DNA from: Paenibacillus sp. ACRRX | GTDB lineage: Bacteria > Bacillota > Bacilli > Paenibacillales > Paenibacillaceae | Direction of reading: 5' to 3' | NCBI RefSeq assembly: GCF_022346885.1 | Contig: NZ_JAKRNK010000014.1 | Location: forward strand, 1-64,000 | DNA length: 64,000 nt | In this document: positions 1 through 10,703 of the stretch, piece after piece | How the letters are laid out: each line of letters starts with the position of its first letter | Position numbering within the stretch: the stretch's first letter is position 1 | Program-made: the position numbers and the translations under genes | Notes under the pieces: generated by a model | The model's input: only the letters and a program-made list of their open reading frames with translations | The model's database searches: none | What the model was told of the DNA's origin: nothing

Positions 1-78
1 CATCAACTCCGCTCGACTTGCATGTATTAGGCACGCCGCCAGCGTTCGTCCTGAGCCAGGATCAAACTCTCCATTAAA
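1..78 (-). rRNA. rrs: 16S ribosomal RNA, 5' end only (partial)
   Basis: The minus strand carries the highly conserved start of bacterial 16S rRNA: GAGAGTTTGATCCTGGCTCA at 70-51, followed by the conserved GACGAACGCTGGCGGCGTGC block. Only the first ~78 nt are in the window; the gene continues beyond base 1. The end at about 78 is placed by analogy with Bacillus 16S (TTTAATGGAGAG). It follows lysS in the same orientation, as rrn operons do downstream of lysS in B. subtilis. Confidence 0.97.
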
Positions 79-271
79 GTGTTTGACTTGCTCATTGTAT
101 TGCTGACGAGATAATTCTCGTTATTCTTAACATTCCCGTTCAATGCGCTTCATGATCAAGATCATGTCCTTCATTCAACGTTGCTCGTTGTTCAGTTTTC
201 AAGGAACAATGTGTGATTACTGAAGCACTGTTTCGCTTCGTTTCACCGTGTCGCTCAGCGGCGACTTAATT
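79..271 (-). other. rRNA leader region
   Basis: This is the transcribed leader between the rrn promoter and 16S. It holds a boxA-like antitermination element, TTCCTTGAAAACTGAAC, at about 208-192 on the minus strand. A GTCGC/GCGAC inverted repeat sits just after the promoter near 250-265. No protein-coding frame is seen. Leader role is inferred from position. Confidence 0.6.
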
Positions 272-300
272 AATATACCATAGCCCTATATGCAGTGCAA
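272..300 (-). promoter_or_regulatory. sigma-A promoter of the rRNA operon
   Basis: TTGCAC (295-300) and TATATT (272-277) are separated by 17 bp on the minus strand, about 190 bp upstream of 16S. This is a strong vegetative promoter layout. A further -10-like TATATAAT lies near 404-415, so a second upstream promoter is possible but its -35 is poor. Confidence 0.75.
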
Positions 301-436
301 CAGGTAAAAAAATACATTTAATATTATGCGGTTGCGTTATTCGGATCCCGCCCTAACGGCCTATACCAAGAACAATAATATGTTCTACGCATTGGTCTCA
401 ACAGACATTATATATAAGTGGTTCCTTCTTATAAGA

Positions 437-460
437 AGACCGACTCCAAGGAGTCGGTCT
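437..460 (-). terminator. hairpin terminator after lysS
   Basis: A perfect inverted repeat AGACCGACTCC / GGAGTCGGTCT with a 2-nt loop lies 17 bp past the lysS stop and is followed by TTCTTATAAGAAGG. It separates lysS from the rRNA operon. The tail is only moderately T-rich. Confidence 0.75.
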
Positions 461-476
461 CATACATAAGTAGAAC

Positions 477-2211
<1,735 letters not shown>

Positions 2212-2236
2212 AAAAAAAGCTCCCTTACGGAAGCTT
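2212..2236 (-). terminator. Rho-independent terminator of greA
   Basis: On the minus strand AAGCTTCC-GTAA-GGGAGCTT is followed by TTTTTT. The hairpin has one mismatch and a clear T-run, about 57 bp after the greA stop. Confidence 0.85.
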
Positions 2237-2292
2237 CTTAACCATTGTTCTTTAAAATGCTTAGTTAAACCAACGCGATTTCATAAGGCTGA

Positions 2293-2772
2293 TTAGTTAC
2301 CTTTTATTTCTACAATCTTGTATTGAATAACGCCCGCTGGAACGCTCACATCAACAACAGTGCCTACACCTTTGCCAAGAATCGCTTTTCCTACTGGACT
2401 TTCATTGGAAATTTTATTTTTTAACGGATCTGACTCCGCAGTACCAACGATTGCATATTCCATTTTATCGCCATACTCCAAGTCTTCAACGATAACGGTA
2501 GATCCAATGCTTACGATATCTGTATTAATATCATCATTGTTGATGATACGAGCGTTGCGCAGCATTTTCTCCAATGTAATGACACGGCCTTCGATAAAGG
2601 CTTGCTCGTTCTTGGCGTCTTCATACTCAGAGTTCTCGCTGATATCTCCATAGCCGATAGCTACTTTAATACGTTCTGCCACTTCGCGGCGCTTTACGGA
2701 TTTGAGATTATCCAGCTCTTCCTCTAATTTTTTAAGGCCGTCCTGAGTCAGAATTACTTCTTTATCGCTCAT
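2293..2772 (-). CDS. greA: Transcription elongation factor GreA
   Basis: Rescues backtracked RNA polymerase by stimulating transcript cleavage through the secondary channel. The 159-residue length is the family norm. The first ~75 residues form the coiled-coil hairpin with acidic tip residues ([13 protein letters not shown]), and the C-terminal half is the FKBP-like domain (IVGTAESDP...[13 protein letters not shown]). The ATG follows AGGAG at good spacing. It stands alone between its own promoter and terminator. In B. subtilis greA is elsewhere, so this position between dusB and lysS is a local rearrangement. Confidence 0.96.
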   Translation of the reverse strand: MSDKEVILTQDGLKKLEEELDNLKSVKRREVAERIKVAIGYGDISENSEYEDAKNEQAFIEGRVITLEKMLRNARIINNDDINTDIVSIGSTVIVEDLEYGDKMEYAIVGTAESDPLKNKISNESPVGKAILGKGVGTVVDVSVPAGVIQYKIVEIKGN

Positions 2773-2988
2773 CTTACCGATTCTCCTGTCATGATCATTA
2801 TTTTCGCAACGCGAACTGTCTGTTGTATATAGAAATGTAAATACGCCGGTGAATTCCGGGCAGCCGCGGCGAATACCTTATTCCATCATATGGATCTAAG
2901 CGCACATGATGACTCTCTTGAGTATGATTAGGGCCAACGTACAGCGCAGTCAACACATCAAGACCCGAGGCGATTTTTCTAATGTTGA

Positions 2989-3017
2989 ATTATATGGGAT
3001 GAATTTGTAAAAGTCAA
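2989..3017 (-). promoter_or_regulatory. sigma-A promoter of greA
   Basis: TTGACT (3012-3017) and TATAAT (2989-2994) are separated by 17 bp on the minus strand. The start would lie near 2982, giving a leader of about 210 nt before greA. Confidence 0.8.
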
Positions 3018-3047
3018 TGAGACCAAACACCCTCTATTGAAAACGCT

Positions 3048-4088
3048 TCAATGGACATTGTCCGATTGTGCGTCCTGCTCCGATCCAGAGGTCCCACGTA
3101 CACGATCAAACTCACCAGCATTAACCTGCTCCACATAACGTTCCAGCATACGTACAACTTCATCACGATGCGTCTCTTCCATTATGGCGTCTTTGACACG
3201 TGCTGCTCCAGGAAGCCCCTTCAAATACCATGCCAAATGTTTGCGCATTTCTTTGACGGCTACATGTTCACCTTTAAGCACGATCAAACGATCCATGTGA
3301 ACAACTGCGATTCGTACCTTCTCCTCTGCCGTCGGATCGGGCATCAGTTCACCGTTCGTCAAATACTGCACCGTTCGATACAACATCCACGGATTACCGA
3401 GTGCACCTCTTCCGACCATGACACCATCACAGCCTGTAGTCTCCAGCATCTTCTTTGCGTCTTCAGGCGTAAAGACATCGCCGTTACCAATAACCGGAAT
3501 GTCAACCGCTTCTTTAACTTGCTTAATGTAGCTCCAGTCAGCAGTACCGGTATAGAGTTGTTCTCTTGTTCGTCCATGAACACTAACTGCTTGTCCGCCT
3601 GCCCGCTGCACAGCAAGTGCATTGTCGACAACAAAAATATGTTCATCGTCCCAACCAATTCGCATCTTAACAGTTACAGGTTTGTCAACCGCGTCAACGA
3701 CTGCCGATACCATTTCGTAAATTTTGTCGGGATTTAGCAGCCACCGCGCACCTGCATCGCATTTTGTTACTTTAGGTACAGGGCAACCCATATTAATGTC
3801 AATAATATCTGCATTTGACTCTTTATCGACAATCTTCGCCGCTTCAACTAACGATTGACGGTCTCCGCCAAATATTTGCAGACTAAGCGGTTTCTCACGA
3901 TCATCTACATACAGCATTTCACGTGTACGTTCATTTCCATGAACGAGCGCCTTGTCACTTACCATTTCGGCACACACCAAGCCGCAGCCGAACTCCTTTG
4001 CAATCAATCGAAACGCCGGATTACATACCCCTGCCATTGGGGCCAGCACGACTTGATTTTTCATTTCAATACCAGCGATCTTCAGCAT
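3048..4088 (-). CDS. dusB: tRNA-dihydrouridine synthase (DusB type)
   Basis: FMN-dependent reduction of uridines in the tRNA D-loop. The TIM-barrel starts with VVLAPMAGVCNPAFR, followed by the NMGCPVPKV loop that carries the family cysteine, and later HGRTREQLYTG and a GNGDV phosphate-binding segment. Length 346 fits the family. I prefer the ATG at 4088 over the one 10 codons upstream because GGAAGGAG lies inside the longer frame, 10 nt before it. It ends the pab/fol operon, as yacF does in B. subtilis. The C-terminal ~20 residues are polar and poorly conserved-looking. Confidence 0.93.
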   Translation of the reverse strand: MLKIAGIEMKNQVVLAPMAGVCNPAFRLIAKEFGCGLVCAEMVSDKALVHGNERTREMLYVDDREKPLSLQIFGGDRQSLVEAAKIVDKESNADIIDINMGCPVPKVTKCDAGARWLLNPDKIYEMVSAVVDAVDKPVTVKMRIGWDDEHIFVVDNALAVQRAGGQAVSVHGRTREQLYTGTADWSYIKQVKEAVDIPVIGNGDVFTPEDAKKMLETTGCDGVMVGRGALGNPWMLYRTVQYLTNGELMPDPTAEEKVRIAVVHMDRLIVLKGEHVAVKEMRKHLAWYLKGLPGAARVKDAIMEETHRDEVVRMLERYVEQVNAGEFDRVRGTSGSEQDAQSDNVH

Positions 4089-4121
4089 CTCGCTCACGCT
4101 CCTTCCTCTAGTTGCCATTCT

Positions 4122-4355
4122 CTATGTGTTTGTGCTGTTTGTGCTCGTATTAGCTTCGCCCGTTAATTCACTAACTGATATACGAAGCACACCCGCTATA
4201 CGTTCAACCATATGGTTATCCGCACTTCGGTTGCCTCTCTCCAGCTCGCCAATAACGGTGACCGATACATCCGTCTTTTCCGCCAATTGTTGTTGTGTTA
4301 ATCCCCGGAGCTTGCGGAAAGCACGAATTCGTTTGCTGATTCGAATCGTCCCCAC
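4122..4355 (-). CDS. yazB: Small XRE-family HTH protein (YazB-like)
   Basis: A 77-residue protein that is little more than a lambda-repressor-type HTH: RIRAFRKLRGLTQQQLAEKT, then a recognition region VSVTVIGELERGNR, and a short Thr/Ser/Asn tail. It starts with GTG at 4355, behind GGAAGGAA, and overlaps the end of folK by 58 bp. Its position between folK and dusB is that of yazB in B. subtilis. The target is unknown; regulation of the folate operon is possible but not shown. Confidence 0.85.
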   Translation of the reverse strand: MGTIRISKRIRAFRKLRGLTQQQLAEKTDVSVTVIGELERGNRSADNHMVERIAGVLRISVSELTGEANTSTNSTNT

Positions 4356-4837
4356 AGCCGAATTCCTTCCTTTCCTTCCAGTGTACCCAAGCGTTCCCGC
4401 ACGAATGCGTGTAAGTCCTTCTCCTGTTCGAGAACAATATCCGACAAAGGTACAAGAACAAACAACCGTTCCCCCATACGAGGATGTGGCAAAATCAATC
4501 TGTCATTGTTAGATATGTGCCCGTTCATCCACAGTAGATCAAGGTCAATCGTACGTGGACCATTCCGAATATCACGAACACGTCCCAGTTGGTGTTCAAT
4601 CCCTAGCATTACGTCTAAAAGTGCTAAGGGCTCCAACGTAGTAACTACACGTGCTGTCATATTCAGAAATGCGGGCTGATCCTCATAGCCAACAGGGTCC
4701 GTCTCATATACGGCAGAACACCGAGTGACACGAATATCATCACATTGATGAAGCATGCGCAGCGCTGTGCATATGGTCCGCTCCCGCTCCCCTAGGTTCG
4801 CACCTAATGCGATATAAGCTTCCTTCCATGCTGTCAT
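4298..4837 (-). CDS. folK: 2-amino-4-hydroxy-6-hydroxymethyldihydropteridine pyrophosphokinase (HPPK)
   Basis: Transfers pyrophosphate from ATP to 6-hydroxymethyl-7,8-dihydropterin, the step before dihydropteroate synthase. Family marks: AYIALGANLGER near the start, RTIDLDLLW with the Mg-binding aspartates, and PHPRMGERLFVLVPL. Length 179 is slightly above the usual ~160, the extra being C-terminal and overlapping yazB in another frame. Its ATG overlaps the folB stop by 4 bp, so translation is probably coupled. Confidence 0.95.
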   Translation of the reverse strand: MTAWKEAYIALGANLGERERTICTALRMLHQCDDIRVTRCSAVYETDPVGYEDQPAFLNMTARVVTTLEPLALLDVMLGIEHQLGRVRDIRNGPRTIDLDLLWMNGHISNNDRLILPHPRMGERLFVLVPLSDIVLEQEKDLHAFVRERLGTLEGKEGIRLWGRFESANEFVLSASSGD

Positions 4838-5277
4838 GATGATTGTTCGCCTCCGTCACTAACGCGCGCGCGCGTCATTTCAATGGTAACACCTGAAAAA
4901 TGAATGTCAAATGGGGGATTCGGCTTCGTTACACGAACAGTCGCCTCGTTGATAAGAGGGAACGTTGCAAGCAGTACAGTCGCGATTCGCTCTGTAAGTC
5001 TTTCCACCAGCAAATGGGATTCTTGCTCCACAATCGCCTTAACCACCTCGTGAATGAATGCGTAGTTAATAGAAAGTTCCAGATTATCGCTTACCCCGGC
5101 CTGTTGCATGTCTACTTGCAAATCAAGATCAACAAACCAATTTTGACCCAATCTCCGCTCTTCTTCAAATACCCCATGCTTACCGAAGAAAGCCATCCGC
5201 TCCAGCTTCATACGGTCAGGTTTAACAACACGTGTTGATATAGGTATTATGTCTTGATATGTAGGCAAGTCGCTCAT
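4834..5277 (-). CDS. folB: Dihydroneopterin aldolase
   Basis: Cleaves dihydroneopterin to 6-hydroxymethyl-dihydropterin in folate synthesis. The core has MAFFGKHGVFEEERRLGQ with the substrate-binding glutamates, and a C-terminal VRVTKPNPPF segment. I place the start at the ATG at 5277, 8 nt from AAGGGG; ATG 5280 and GTG 5286 are alternatives. This leaves about 20 residues more at the N-terminus than typical FolB (about 120 aa). It sits between folP and folK in the operon. Confidence 0.93.
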   Translation of the reverse strand: MSDLPTYQDIIPISTRVVKPDRMKLERMAFFGKHGVFEEERRLGQNWFVDLDLQVDMQQAGVSDNLELSINYAFIHEVVKAIVEQESHLLVERLTERIATVLLATFPLINEATVRVTKPNPPFDIHFSGVTIEMTRARVSDGGEQSS

Positions 5278-5331
5278 CATGGTCACCCCTTGTTGCTATT
5301 GTATAGTCGCGAATTAATAATCAATATTACA

Positions 5332-6189
5332 TTACATGCTGCTAGCTGTTTTCTTGGTTAGCATCGCATCACACATACGCGCAGTACGAGCATTAGACTT
5401 CACATCATGAACGCGTACAATCTGGCATCCTTGAGCTATTCCAAGTGTCGTGGTGGCTAAAGTTCCCTCTACAACATCATCAACAGGGAGCTGCAAAGCA
5501 TCCCGAATGAATCGTTTACGGGACGTCCCCAGCAATACTGGATAACCAAGAGCGACCAACTCATCCAAATGATGCATCAACCGTAAATTGTCATCCCCAT
5601 TTTTGGCAAACCCAATGCCTGGGTCTAACCAGATGTGACTCTCTCGCACGCCTGCAAGCTTCGCCAAGGCCACACTCTCCAACAAGTCTTGTTTTACATC
5701 CTCCACGTAGTTCACATAATTCCGTTCAGGGCGATTGTGCATCAGTACAATTGGGCATTCGAATTCAGCCGCTACACGTGCCATTTCCGCCTCCTTCTTG
5801 CATCCCCAAATATCATTAATGATATGGGCCCCTGCATGTAAGGCTTGCCGCGCTACTTCTGCTTTATAAGTATCAACAGACAAAGGAATGTGTGGAATCT
5901 CTGCATGCAGCGCTTCGATAACAGGCACAACCCGTCTAAGTTCTTCTTCCTGTCCAACTGGCGCCGAACCGGGCCTAGTAGACTCCCCACCGATATCCAG
6001 TACATGAGCACCGTCTGCTATCATCTGCTTGGCATGTTCCAGCGCATCATCAATGCGACTATATTGGCCCCCGTCAGAGAATGAGTCGGGCGTTACATTT
6101 AAAATACCCATAATTAAGGTATCACGTCCCAGCTTTAAGCTAGCGTCGTTCAAGGTATAAGTGCGTTCATAAATGGTTGGTGCCAGCAC
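5332..6189 (-). CDS. folP: Dihydropteroate synthase
   Basis: Condenses p-aminobenzoate with the pterin pyrophosphate; target of sulfonamides. Both signature motifs are present: GILNVTPDSFSDGG and DIGGESTRPGS, then DIWGCKK and the GTSRKRF phosphate-binding segment. A GTG opens the frame at 6198 but abuts AAGGAGGT directly; the GTG at 6189 lies 9 nt from that site and is the likelier start (285 aa). It follows pabC, so PABA-making and PABA-using genes are in one unit. Confidence 0.96.
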   Translation of the reverse strand: MLAPTIYERTYTLNDASLKLGRDTLIMGILNVTPDSFSDGGQYSRIDDALEHAKQMIADGAHVLDIGGESTRPGSAPVGQEEELRRVVPVIEALHAEIPHIPLSVDTYKAEVARQALHAGAHIINDIWGCKKEAEMARVAAEFECPIVLMHNRPERNYVNYVEDVKQDLLESVALAKLAGVRESHIWLDPGIGFAKNGDDNLRLMHHLDELVALGYPVLLGTSRKRFIRDALQLPVDDVVEGTLATTTLGIAQGCQIVRVHDVKSNARTARMCDAMLTKKTASSM

Positions 6190-6258
6190 TTTAGACACAC
6201 CTCCTTAATGCATCGTCTCGTTGCGTCACAAGGTGTGTACGGACGATAATAATTATGC

Positions 6259-7146
6259 TCAGTCTAACCAACAAGCTGTTTCACGACGGTAAGCTGCAAG
6301 CAATTGCTGCGTTATAGCTCCAATTTGGCCTGCACCTATCTTTATTTCCGTATTGGCGTCACTCCATAAGGTAGTTACAGGCACAATTTCTTGAACCGAA
6401 GTAGTCACAAATACTTCTGCTGCTTGCAGCAGCATTTCCCAACCAAAGCGGTCTTCTTTAATAGTTAGTCCTTGTGCACATGCTAGCTCGATGACACGGG
6501 CTCGAGTAATACCAGGCAGTATTCCTGTATCGATAGCTGGCGTAATAAGCGTATTGTCCACTATGGCAAATACATTACTTACAATACCTTCCGTTACATA
6601 GCCATGTTCATTCAGCATAAGCCCCTCCGCTCCAAGCTTCGCTGACGGGTAAGTCATCAGCTCCCGCTTGGCCAATATGTTGTTCATGTAGTGGCCTGAT
6701 TTGTAGCGAATGATGGATTCAGGGCTATTCCTTTTAGTGGTGAGCAGTTGAAGCGGACGTCCTGTTTTATATAACTCTTCTGGAAGAGGAGGAAGTGGCT
6801 TAGTCAGAACCATGACAATCGGGTGCGCATAATTATCCGTTGGCAGGCCAAAACCCTGCTCCCCTGCACTGACAGTAAGCCTGATGTAGGCCTCATTGAG
6901 CCCGTTCGCATGCATGACGTCTCTAATATGGATAAACATCTCATCAGATTGTACACGAAGTATAATGCCTAAGTCATCACATGCATCATGCAAACGATCC
7001 AGATGATGCTCCAACAAATAAGGACGTCCGTTATAAGTCCTCATCGTCTCAAACAACGTCATTCCGTATAAAAAGCCGTGATCCCACACCGGGATCACAG
7101 CTTCCTCCGCTGACCTTAACTTGCCGTTCCAACCTATGATAGTCAT
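6259..7146 (-). CDS. pabC: Aminodeoxychorismate lyase
   Basis: PLP enzyme releasing pyruvate from 4-amino-4-deoxychorismate to give p-aminobenzoate. It belongs to the fold-type IV branched-chain/D-amino-acid transaminase group: LFETMRTYNGRPYLLEHHLDRL at the start, the likely Schiff-base lysine in RYKSGHYMNN, and a late GILPGITRARVIEL cofactor-binding segment. Length 295 is typical. It begins 1 bp after the pabA stop. A D-amino-acid transaminase role is the main alternative, but the context favours pabC. Confidence 0.92.
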   Translation of the reverse strand: MTIIGWNGKLRSAEEAVIPVWDHGFLYGMTLFETMRTYNGRPYLLEHHLDRLHDACDDLGIILRVQSDEMFIHIRDVMHANGLNEAYIRLTVSAGEQGFGLPTDNYAHPIVMVLTKPLPPLPEELYKTGRPLQLLTTKRNSPESIIRYKSGHYMNNILAKRELMTYPSAKLGAEGLMLNEHGYVTEGIVSNVFAIVDNTLITPAIDTGILPGITRARVIELACAQGLTIKEDRFGWEMLLQAAEVFVTTSVQEIVPVTTLWSDANTEIKIGAGQIGAITQQLLAAYRRETACWLD

Positions 7147-7147
7147 G

Positions 7148-7723
7148 CTACTCTCCTACCTTTGCAGAAAGAAAGTTACGCAGCATCTGGTGTCCGTGGT
7201 CAGTAATGATGGATTCTGGGTGAAATTGTACGCCCTCAATGAGGAATTGTTTATGACGCAAGCCCATAATCTCGCCCTCAGCCGTCTCAGCCGTTATCTC
7301 CAGGCATTCTGGCAGCGTCTCCCGTTCTACAATTAAAGAGTGGTACCGCGTAGCGGTGAATGGAGACGGAAGCCCCCGAAAGACCGACTCACTATGGTGG
7401 TGAATCGGTGATGTTTTGCCATGCATCAATCGTGCTGCACGGATCACGTGGCCGCCGAAGGCCTGCCCAATCGCCTGATGTCCAAGACATACACCAAAGA
7501 TCGGAATCCTGCCTTTGAAGTGGTCGATAACAGAGAGCGTAATCCCCGCTTCATTAGGTGTGCAAGGACCTGGTGACAGTAAAATGTGATTCGGCTTAAA
7601 TTGCTCGATATCGGCAATCGTTATCGCATCATTGCGGTATACCTGAACATCCTCTCCAAGCTCCCCCAAGTACTGAACCAGATTATACGTAAACGAATCG
7701 TAATTATCGATAACTAGTATCAT
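7148..7723 (-). CDS. pabA: Aminodeoxychorismate/anthranilate synthase glutaminase subunit
   Basis: Class I glutamine amidotransferase feeding ammonia to PabB. It shows the [15 protein letters not shown] start, the nucleophile in [16 protein letters not shown], and the His-Glu pair in VQFHPESI. The ATG at 7723 follows GAGGAGG with 8-nt spacing; 14 upstream codons in frame are rejected. No trp genes are visible here, so it may serve both PabB and anthranilate synthase, as in B. subtilis (inference). Confidence 0.95.
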   Translation of the reverse strand: MILVIDNYDSFTYNLVQYLGELGEDVQVYRNDAITIADIEQFKPNHILLSPGPCTPNEAGITLSVIDHFKGRIPIFGVCLGHQAIGQAFGGHVIRAARLMHGKTSPIHHHSESVFRGLPSPFTATRYHSLIVERETLPECLEITAETAEGEIMGLRHKQFLIEGVQFHPESIITDHGHQMLRNFLSAKVGE

Positions 7724-7742
7724 CCGCGATACCTCCTCGTCC

Positions 7743-9326
7743 TTATGGGCTTGCTCGCAGCTCATCCAACGAACGTTCGCTCATCTGGACGGCTTTCCAT
7801 AACGCCTTGGCTTTACTTAGACTCTCTATATATTCACGCTCAGGATCAGAATCGATTACAATACCCGCTCCTGCCTGAATATGAGCTATTCCATCTTTCA
7901 TCGTTAAAGTTCGAATAATTATATTTAATTCCATATCGCCGTTATAGTCAATCCATCCAAAAGAACCCGTATAGGGGCCGCGACGAACAGGCTCAAGCTC
8001 TTCTATGATCTCCATCGTGCGCACTTTAGGTGCGCCAGTAATCGTTCCTCCAGGAAATTTGGCTCGGATTACATCGTACGCATCTTTGCCGTCTGCCAGC
8101 TTACCACGCACATTCGAGACAAGATGCATGACATGAGAATAATATTCGATAGCCATAAGTTCATCTACAAGAACAGTTCCATATTGAGAAATACGACCCA
8201 AATCATTCCGATCAAGATCGACCAGCATAATGTGCTCAGCCCGCTCCTTCTCATTGGTACGCAGTTCTTCCGCCATGAGTGCATCTTCTTCTGGTGTACG
8301 ACCTCTACGTCTCGTTCCCGCTATCGGTCTGGCCGTAACTTCACCCTGTTCTAGCTTGACCAACAGCTCAGGTGAACAAGACACAAGCTGGAAGTCAGAG
8401 AATCGCATCAAGCCCATATAAGGAGACGGATTCACGTGTCGCAGCCACTCGTACAACTGCTCTGGCGAATCTTTTACTTTACGCATTTGACGCATCGACA
8501 GATTGACCTGAAACACATCACCTTGTCCAATGTATGCTTGAATACTTCTGACTGCCTCTTTGAAATCTTCCTTCGGAAATGCAGCCGTCACACCCTCGTA
8601 TGCTTCCACATCGATGGCTAGTCCCTCTTGCAGCAGTTGTTCGCGCAATTCGTGTTGGAGCACTGCAGACGCTTCTTCCGCAGCCAACATCCACTTATCC
8701 CAACTCTTTTTCATAAATGCTGCGTCCTTTACGGCTGCAGCATAGACCTCGGTTAACCCCTCTGTGCTAACGTGAGGCCAATTCGTCATCACAGCACAAT
8801 ACAACACATGCTCTTTATGATCAATAATCCACAGTTCATTCATTTGTAGAAATACGTAATCTGGCAATTCTAAATCATCTTTAGCTATATTAGGAAGACG
8901 TTCTATAGAACGTGCAACGTCATAGCCGAGATAACCGACGCAGCCACCAGTAAACTTAGGGGCGCCTTTGACGCGAGGGGAACGGAAAGGAGACATCCAA
9001 TGCTTTATCGCCGCTAAAGGTTCCATATCCAAATGCATAAGGTGCTGGTCGCCAGTCTTTACGGTCGCAGAATTCCCTTTACCCGATAGAATCGATGCGG
9101 GCTTGAGCCCTAGGAATGTATACCTACCATCCTTGCCGCTTTCTAATACGAAGCTGTTTGGCTCCGCTTCTTTCCAAGCCTCCAGCCAGGAAGGCATACG
9201 CTGATATCGTGTGTCCATAGAATAGGACTCTATATACGGCAGCATTGTATATCCTTTATCAATCCAAGTACGCCATTGCTCCAAGGAGCAGGATTGCATA
9301 GGCGTTATCATATTCATCTGACTCAC
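7743..9326 (-). CDS. pabB: Aminodeoxychorismate synthase component I
   Basis: Chorismate-utilising enzyme of PABA synthesis; 527 aa. N-terminal anthranilate-synthase-like domain to about residue 220, then the chorismate-binding domain with [40 protein letters not shown] and [15 protein letters not shown]. It has PIAGT, the form usual in TrpE, where E. coli PabB has a lysine (PIKGT). Context with pabA, pabC and folP argues for PabB. GTG start at 9326 behind GAGGTG. First gene of the folate operon. Confidence 0.9.
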   Translation of the reverse strand: MSQMNMITPMQSCSLEQWRTWIDKGYTMLPYIESYSMDTRYQRMPSWLEAWKEAEPNSFVLESGKDGRYTFLGLKPASILSGKGNSATVKTGDQHLMHLDMEPLAAIKHWMSPFRSPRVKGAPKFTGGCVGYLGYDVARSIERLPNIAKDDLELPDYVFLQMNELWIIDHKEHVLYCAVMTNWPHVSTEGLTEVYAAAVKDAAFMKKSWDKWMLAAEEASAVLQHELREQLLQEGLAIDVEAYEGVTAAFPKEDFKEAVRSIQAYIGQGDVFQVNLSMRQMRKVKDSPEQLYEWLRHVNPSPYMGLMRFSDFQLVSCSPELLVKLEQGEVTARPIAGTRRRGRTPEEDALMAEELRTNEKERAEHIMLVDLDRNDLGRISQYGTVLVDELMAIEYYSHVMHLVSNVRGKLADGKDAYDVIRAKFPGGTITGAPKVRTMEIIEELEPVRRGPYTGSFGWIDYNGDMELNIIIRTLTMKDGIAHIQAGAGIVIDSDPEREYIESLSKAKALWKAVQMSERSLDELRASP

Positions 9327-9399
9327 TCGTTCACCTCATTGTTGTATATGGCGCTGACTACAAGTCTGCTGTGTACGCAATCCGCCATTGAATACACCT

Positions 9400-9428
9400 A
9401 GTATAATAGAAAGACGAATGAGGCGAAA
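9400..9428 (-). promoter_or_regulatory. Probable promoter of the pab/fol operon
   Basis: TATACT (9400-9405) is a good -10 on the minus strand, 74 bp before pabB. The best -35 at 17-bp spacing is TTTCGC (9423-9428), which is weak. The assignment rests mainly on position after the cysK terminator. Confidence 0.45.
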
Positions 9429-9440
9429 GCGAGACAACGA

Positions 9441-9490
9441 ACCCCCCGCTGATCAGTTACAGGAAGCTCCTGCACCATTCAGCGGGGGGT
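9441..9490 (-). terminator. Large hairpin after cysK
   Basis: A perfect 12-bp stem (ACCCCCCGCTGA with TCAGCGGGGGGT) encloses a second hairpin CAGGA-GCT-TCCTG. It lies between the cysK stop and the pab promoter. The minus-strand tail after the stem is TCGTTG, not a T-run, so it may act as terminator, mRNA 3' end protector or both. Confidence 0.7.
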
Positions 9491-9551
9491 TTATCTACAG
9501 ACATGTTAATCATCAGTTGTTCAGGCTAGCATATCTGCGTCGCTTTCGAAA

Positions 9552-10490
9552 TTAATCCTCAAAATTAAAGAGCGGTGTACTAAGATAGCGCTCGCCATTA
9601 CTTGGTACGATAGCGATGACACGCTTGCCTGCCCCTAACTCCTTTGCCAATTGGAGAGCAGCATTAATCGCCGCGCCGGAAGAGATCCCGACCAGTAATC
9701 CTTCCTCCTTGGCAACACGACGTGCTGTCTCGAAAGCATCTTCATTCTCTATCGTAATGACTTGATCATATACCTCACGATTCAAAATATCAGGAATAAA
9801 GTTAGCACCAATACCTTGGATCTTGTGTGGTCCTGGTTTACCTCCGGACAAGATCGGTGAAGCGGCAGGTTCTACCGCGACAATACGAACGTCTGGGAAG
9901 TTCTGCTTTAGTACCTCACCCGCACCAGAAATCGTACCTCCAGTCCCAATTCCTGCGATAAAGCCGTCTAATTTTCCGTCCAGAGCATTAATCGCTTCAA
10001 CAATTTCCGGTCCTGTCGTCTCACGGTGAATCTTAACGTTAGCCTGATTCTTGAATTGCTGCGGAATGAAGTAGCTCGGATTCTCAGCGGCAAGTTCTTC
10101 CGCCTTGCGAACTGCACCATTCATACCTTCCGAGCCTGGTGTCAGCACTAGCTCAGCACCATATGCGCGCAACAGGTTGCGGCGCTCAAGACTCATCGTT
10201 TCAGGCATTACCAATATGGCTCTATACCCCTTGGCAGCAGCTACCATGGCAAGTCCGATTCCCGTGTTGCCGCTTGTAGGCTCTACAATTGTAGCTCCCG
10301 GCTTCAAGTGACCCTCAGCTTCGGCTACTTCAATCATGCTAATGGCAATACGATCCTTAACACTTGATCCTGGATTCTGATACTCAAGCTTTACATACAC
10401 CTCAGCACTGCCTTCGGGAACGATTCGATTCAAGCGGACAAGCGGTGTATCCCCAATTAATTCCGTCACGCTGTTAACGATTCTTGCCAT
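9552..10490 (-). CDS. cysK: Cysteine synthase (O-acetylserine sulfhydrylase A)
   Basis: PLP enzyme making cysteine from O-acetylserine and sulfide. The lysine that binds PLP is in [10 protein letters not shown] (about residue 45), followed by the SGNTGIGLA loop, the GTGGTISG phosphate cradle and VGISSGAA near the C-terminus. Length 312 matches CysK. ATG behind GGGAGGGC. It is a single-gene unit with its own consensus promoter and a strong hairpin. In B. subtilis CysK also partners the CymR repressor; whether that holds here is unknown. Confidence 0.96.
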   Translation of the reverse strand: MARIVNSVTELIGDTPLVRLNRIVPEGSAEVYVKLEYQNPGSSVKDRIAISMIEVAEAEGHLKPGATIVEPTSGNTGIGLAMVAAAKGYRAILVMPETMSLERRNLLRAYGAELVLTPGSEGMNGAVRKAEELAAENPSYFIPQQFKNQANVKIHRETTGPEIVEAINALDGKLDGFIAGIGTGGTISGAGEVLKQNFPDVRIVAVEPAASPILSGGKPGPHKIQGIGANFIPDILNREVYDQVITIENEDAFETARRVAKEEGLLVGISSGAAINAALQLAKELGAGKRVIAIVPSNGERYLSTPLFNFED

Positions 10491-10562
10491 GATTATGCCC
10501 TCCCATATGATAAAATGAATCTTATTTATTTCCGAGTAATTCAGTTGGTTTTATTACAACCT

Positions 10563-10591
10563 ATCTTATCAACGTTATATCACGATGTCAA
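10563..10591 (-). promoter_or_regulatory. sigma-A promoter of cysK
   Basis: TTGACA (10586-10591), 17-bp spacer, TAAGAT (10563-10568) on the minus strand, 73 bp before the cysK start. Downstream, near 10520-10545, the AT-rich leader has TTACTCGGAAATAAATAAG, loosely like a CymR site (weak inference). Confidence 0.85.
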
Positions 10592-10593
10592 TA

Positions 10594-10611
10594 CACATTT
10601 TGCAAAATGTG
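10594..10611. promoter_or_regulatory. Perfect 18-bp palindrome upstream of cysK -35
   Basis: CACATTTTGCAAAATGTG is a perfect inverted repeat without spacer, ending 2 bp from the -35 box of the cysK promoter. The position suits an activator site or an upstream operator half. I do not recognise the regulator. Confidence 0.6.
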
Positions 10612-10626
10612 GTACTTTAGTCGCCC

Positions 10627-10669
10627 AAAAAAAGCAATGATGAGAGCCTGTATCTGCTCTCGTCATTGC
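10627..10669 (-). terminator. Rho-independent terminator after the foldase gene
   Basis: Stem GCAATGAcGAGAGC / GCTCTCaTCATTGC with an 8-nt loop and a TTTTTTT tail on the minus strand, 35 bp after the stop of the 314-aa foldase gene. It closes the nad-coaX-hslO-foldase unit. Confidence 0.92.
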
Positions 10670-10703
10670 CTCTTCTTTGTCATCTCATTGTCATTATCGT
10701 TAA

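Noticed and set aside
2780-2950. A 52-codon GTG frame in the greA leader
   Set aside because: No Shine-Dalgarno and no recognisable sequence; most likely chance.
4900-5240. CG-alternating run at 4861-4875 as a possible repeat or Z-DNA element
   Set aside because: It encodes the RARVSDGG end of folB; short and explained by coding sequence.
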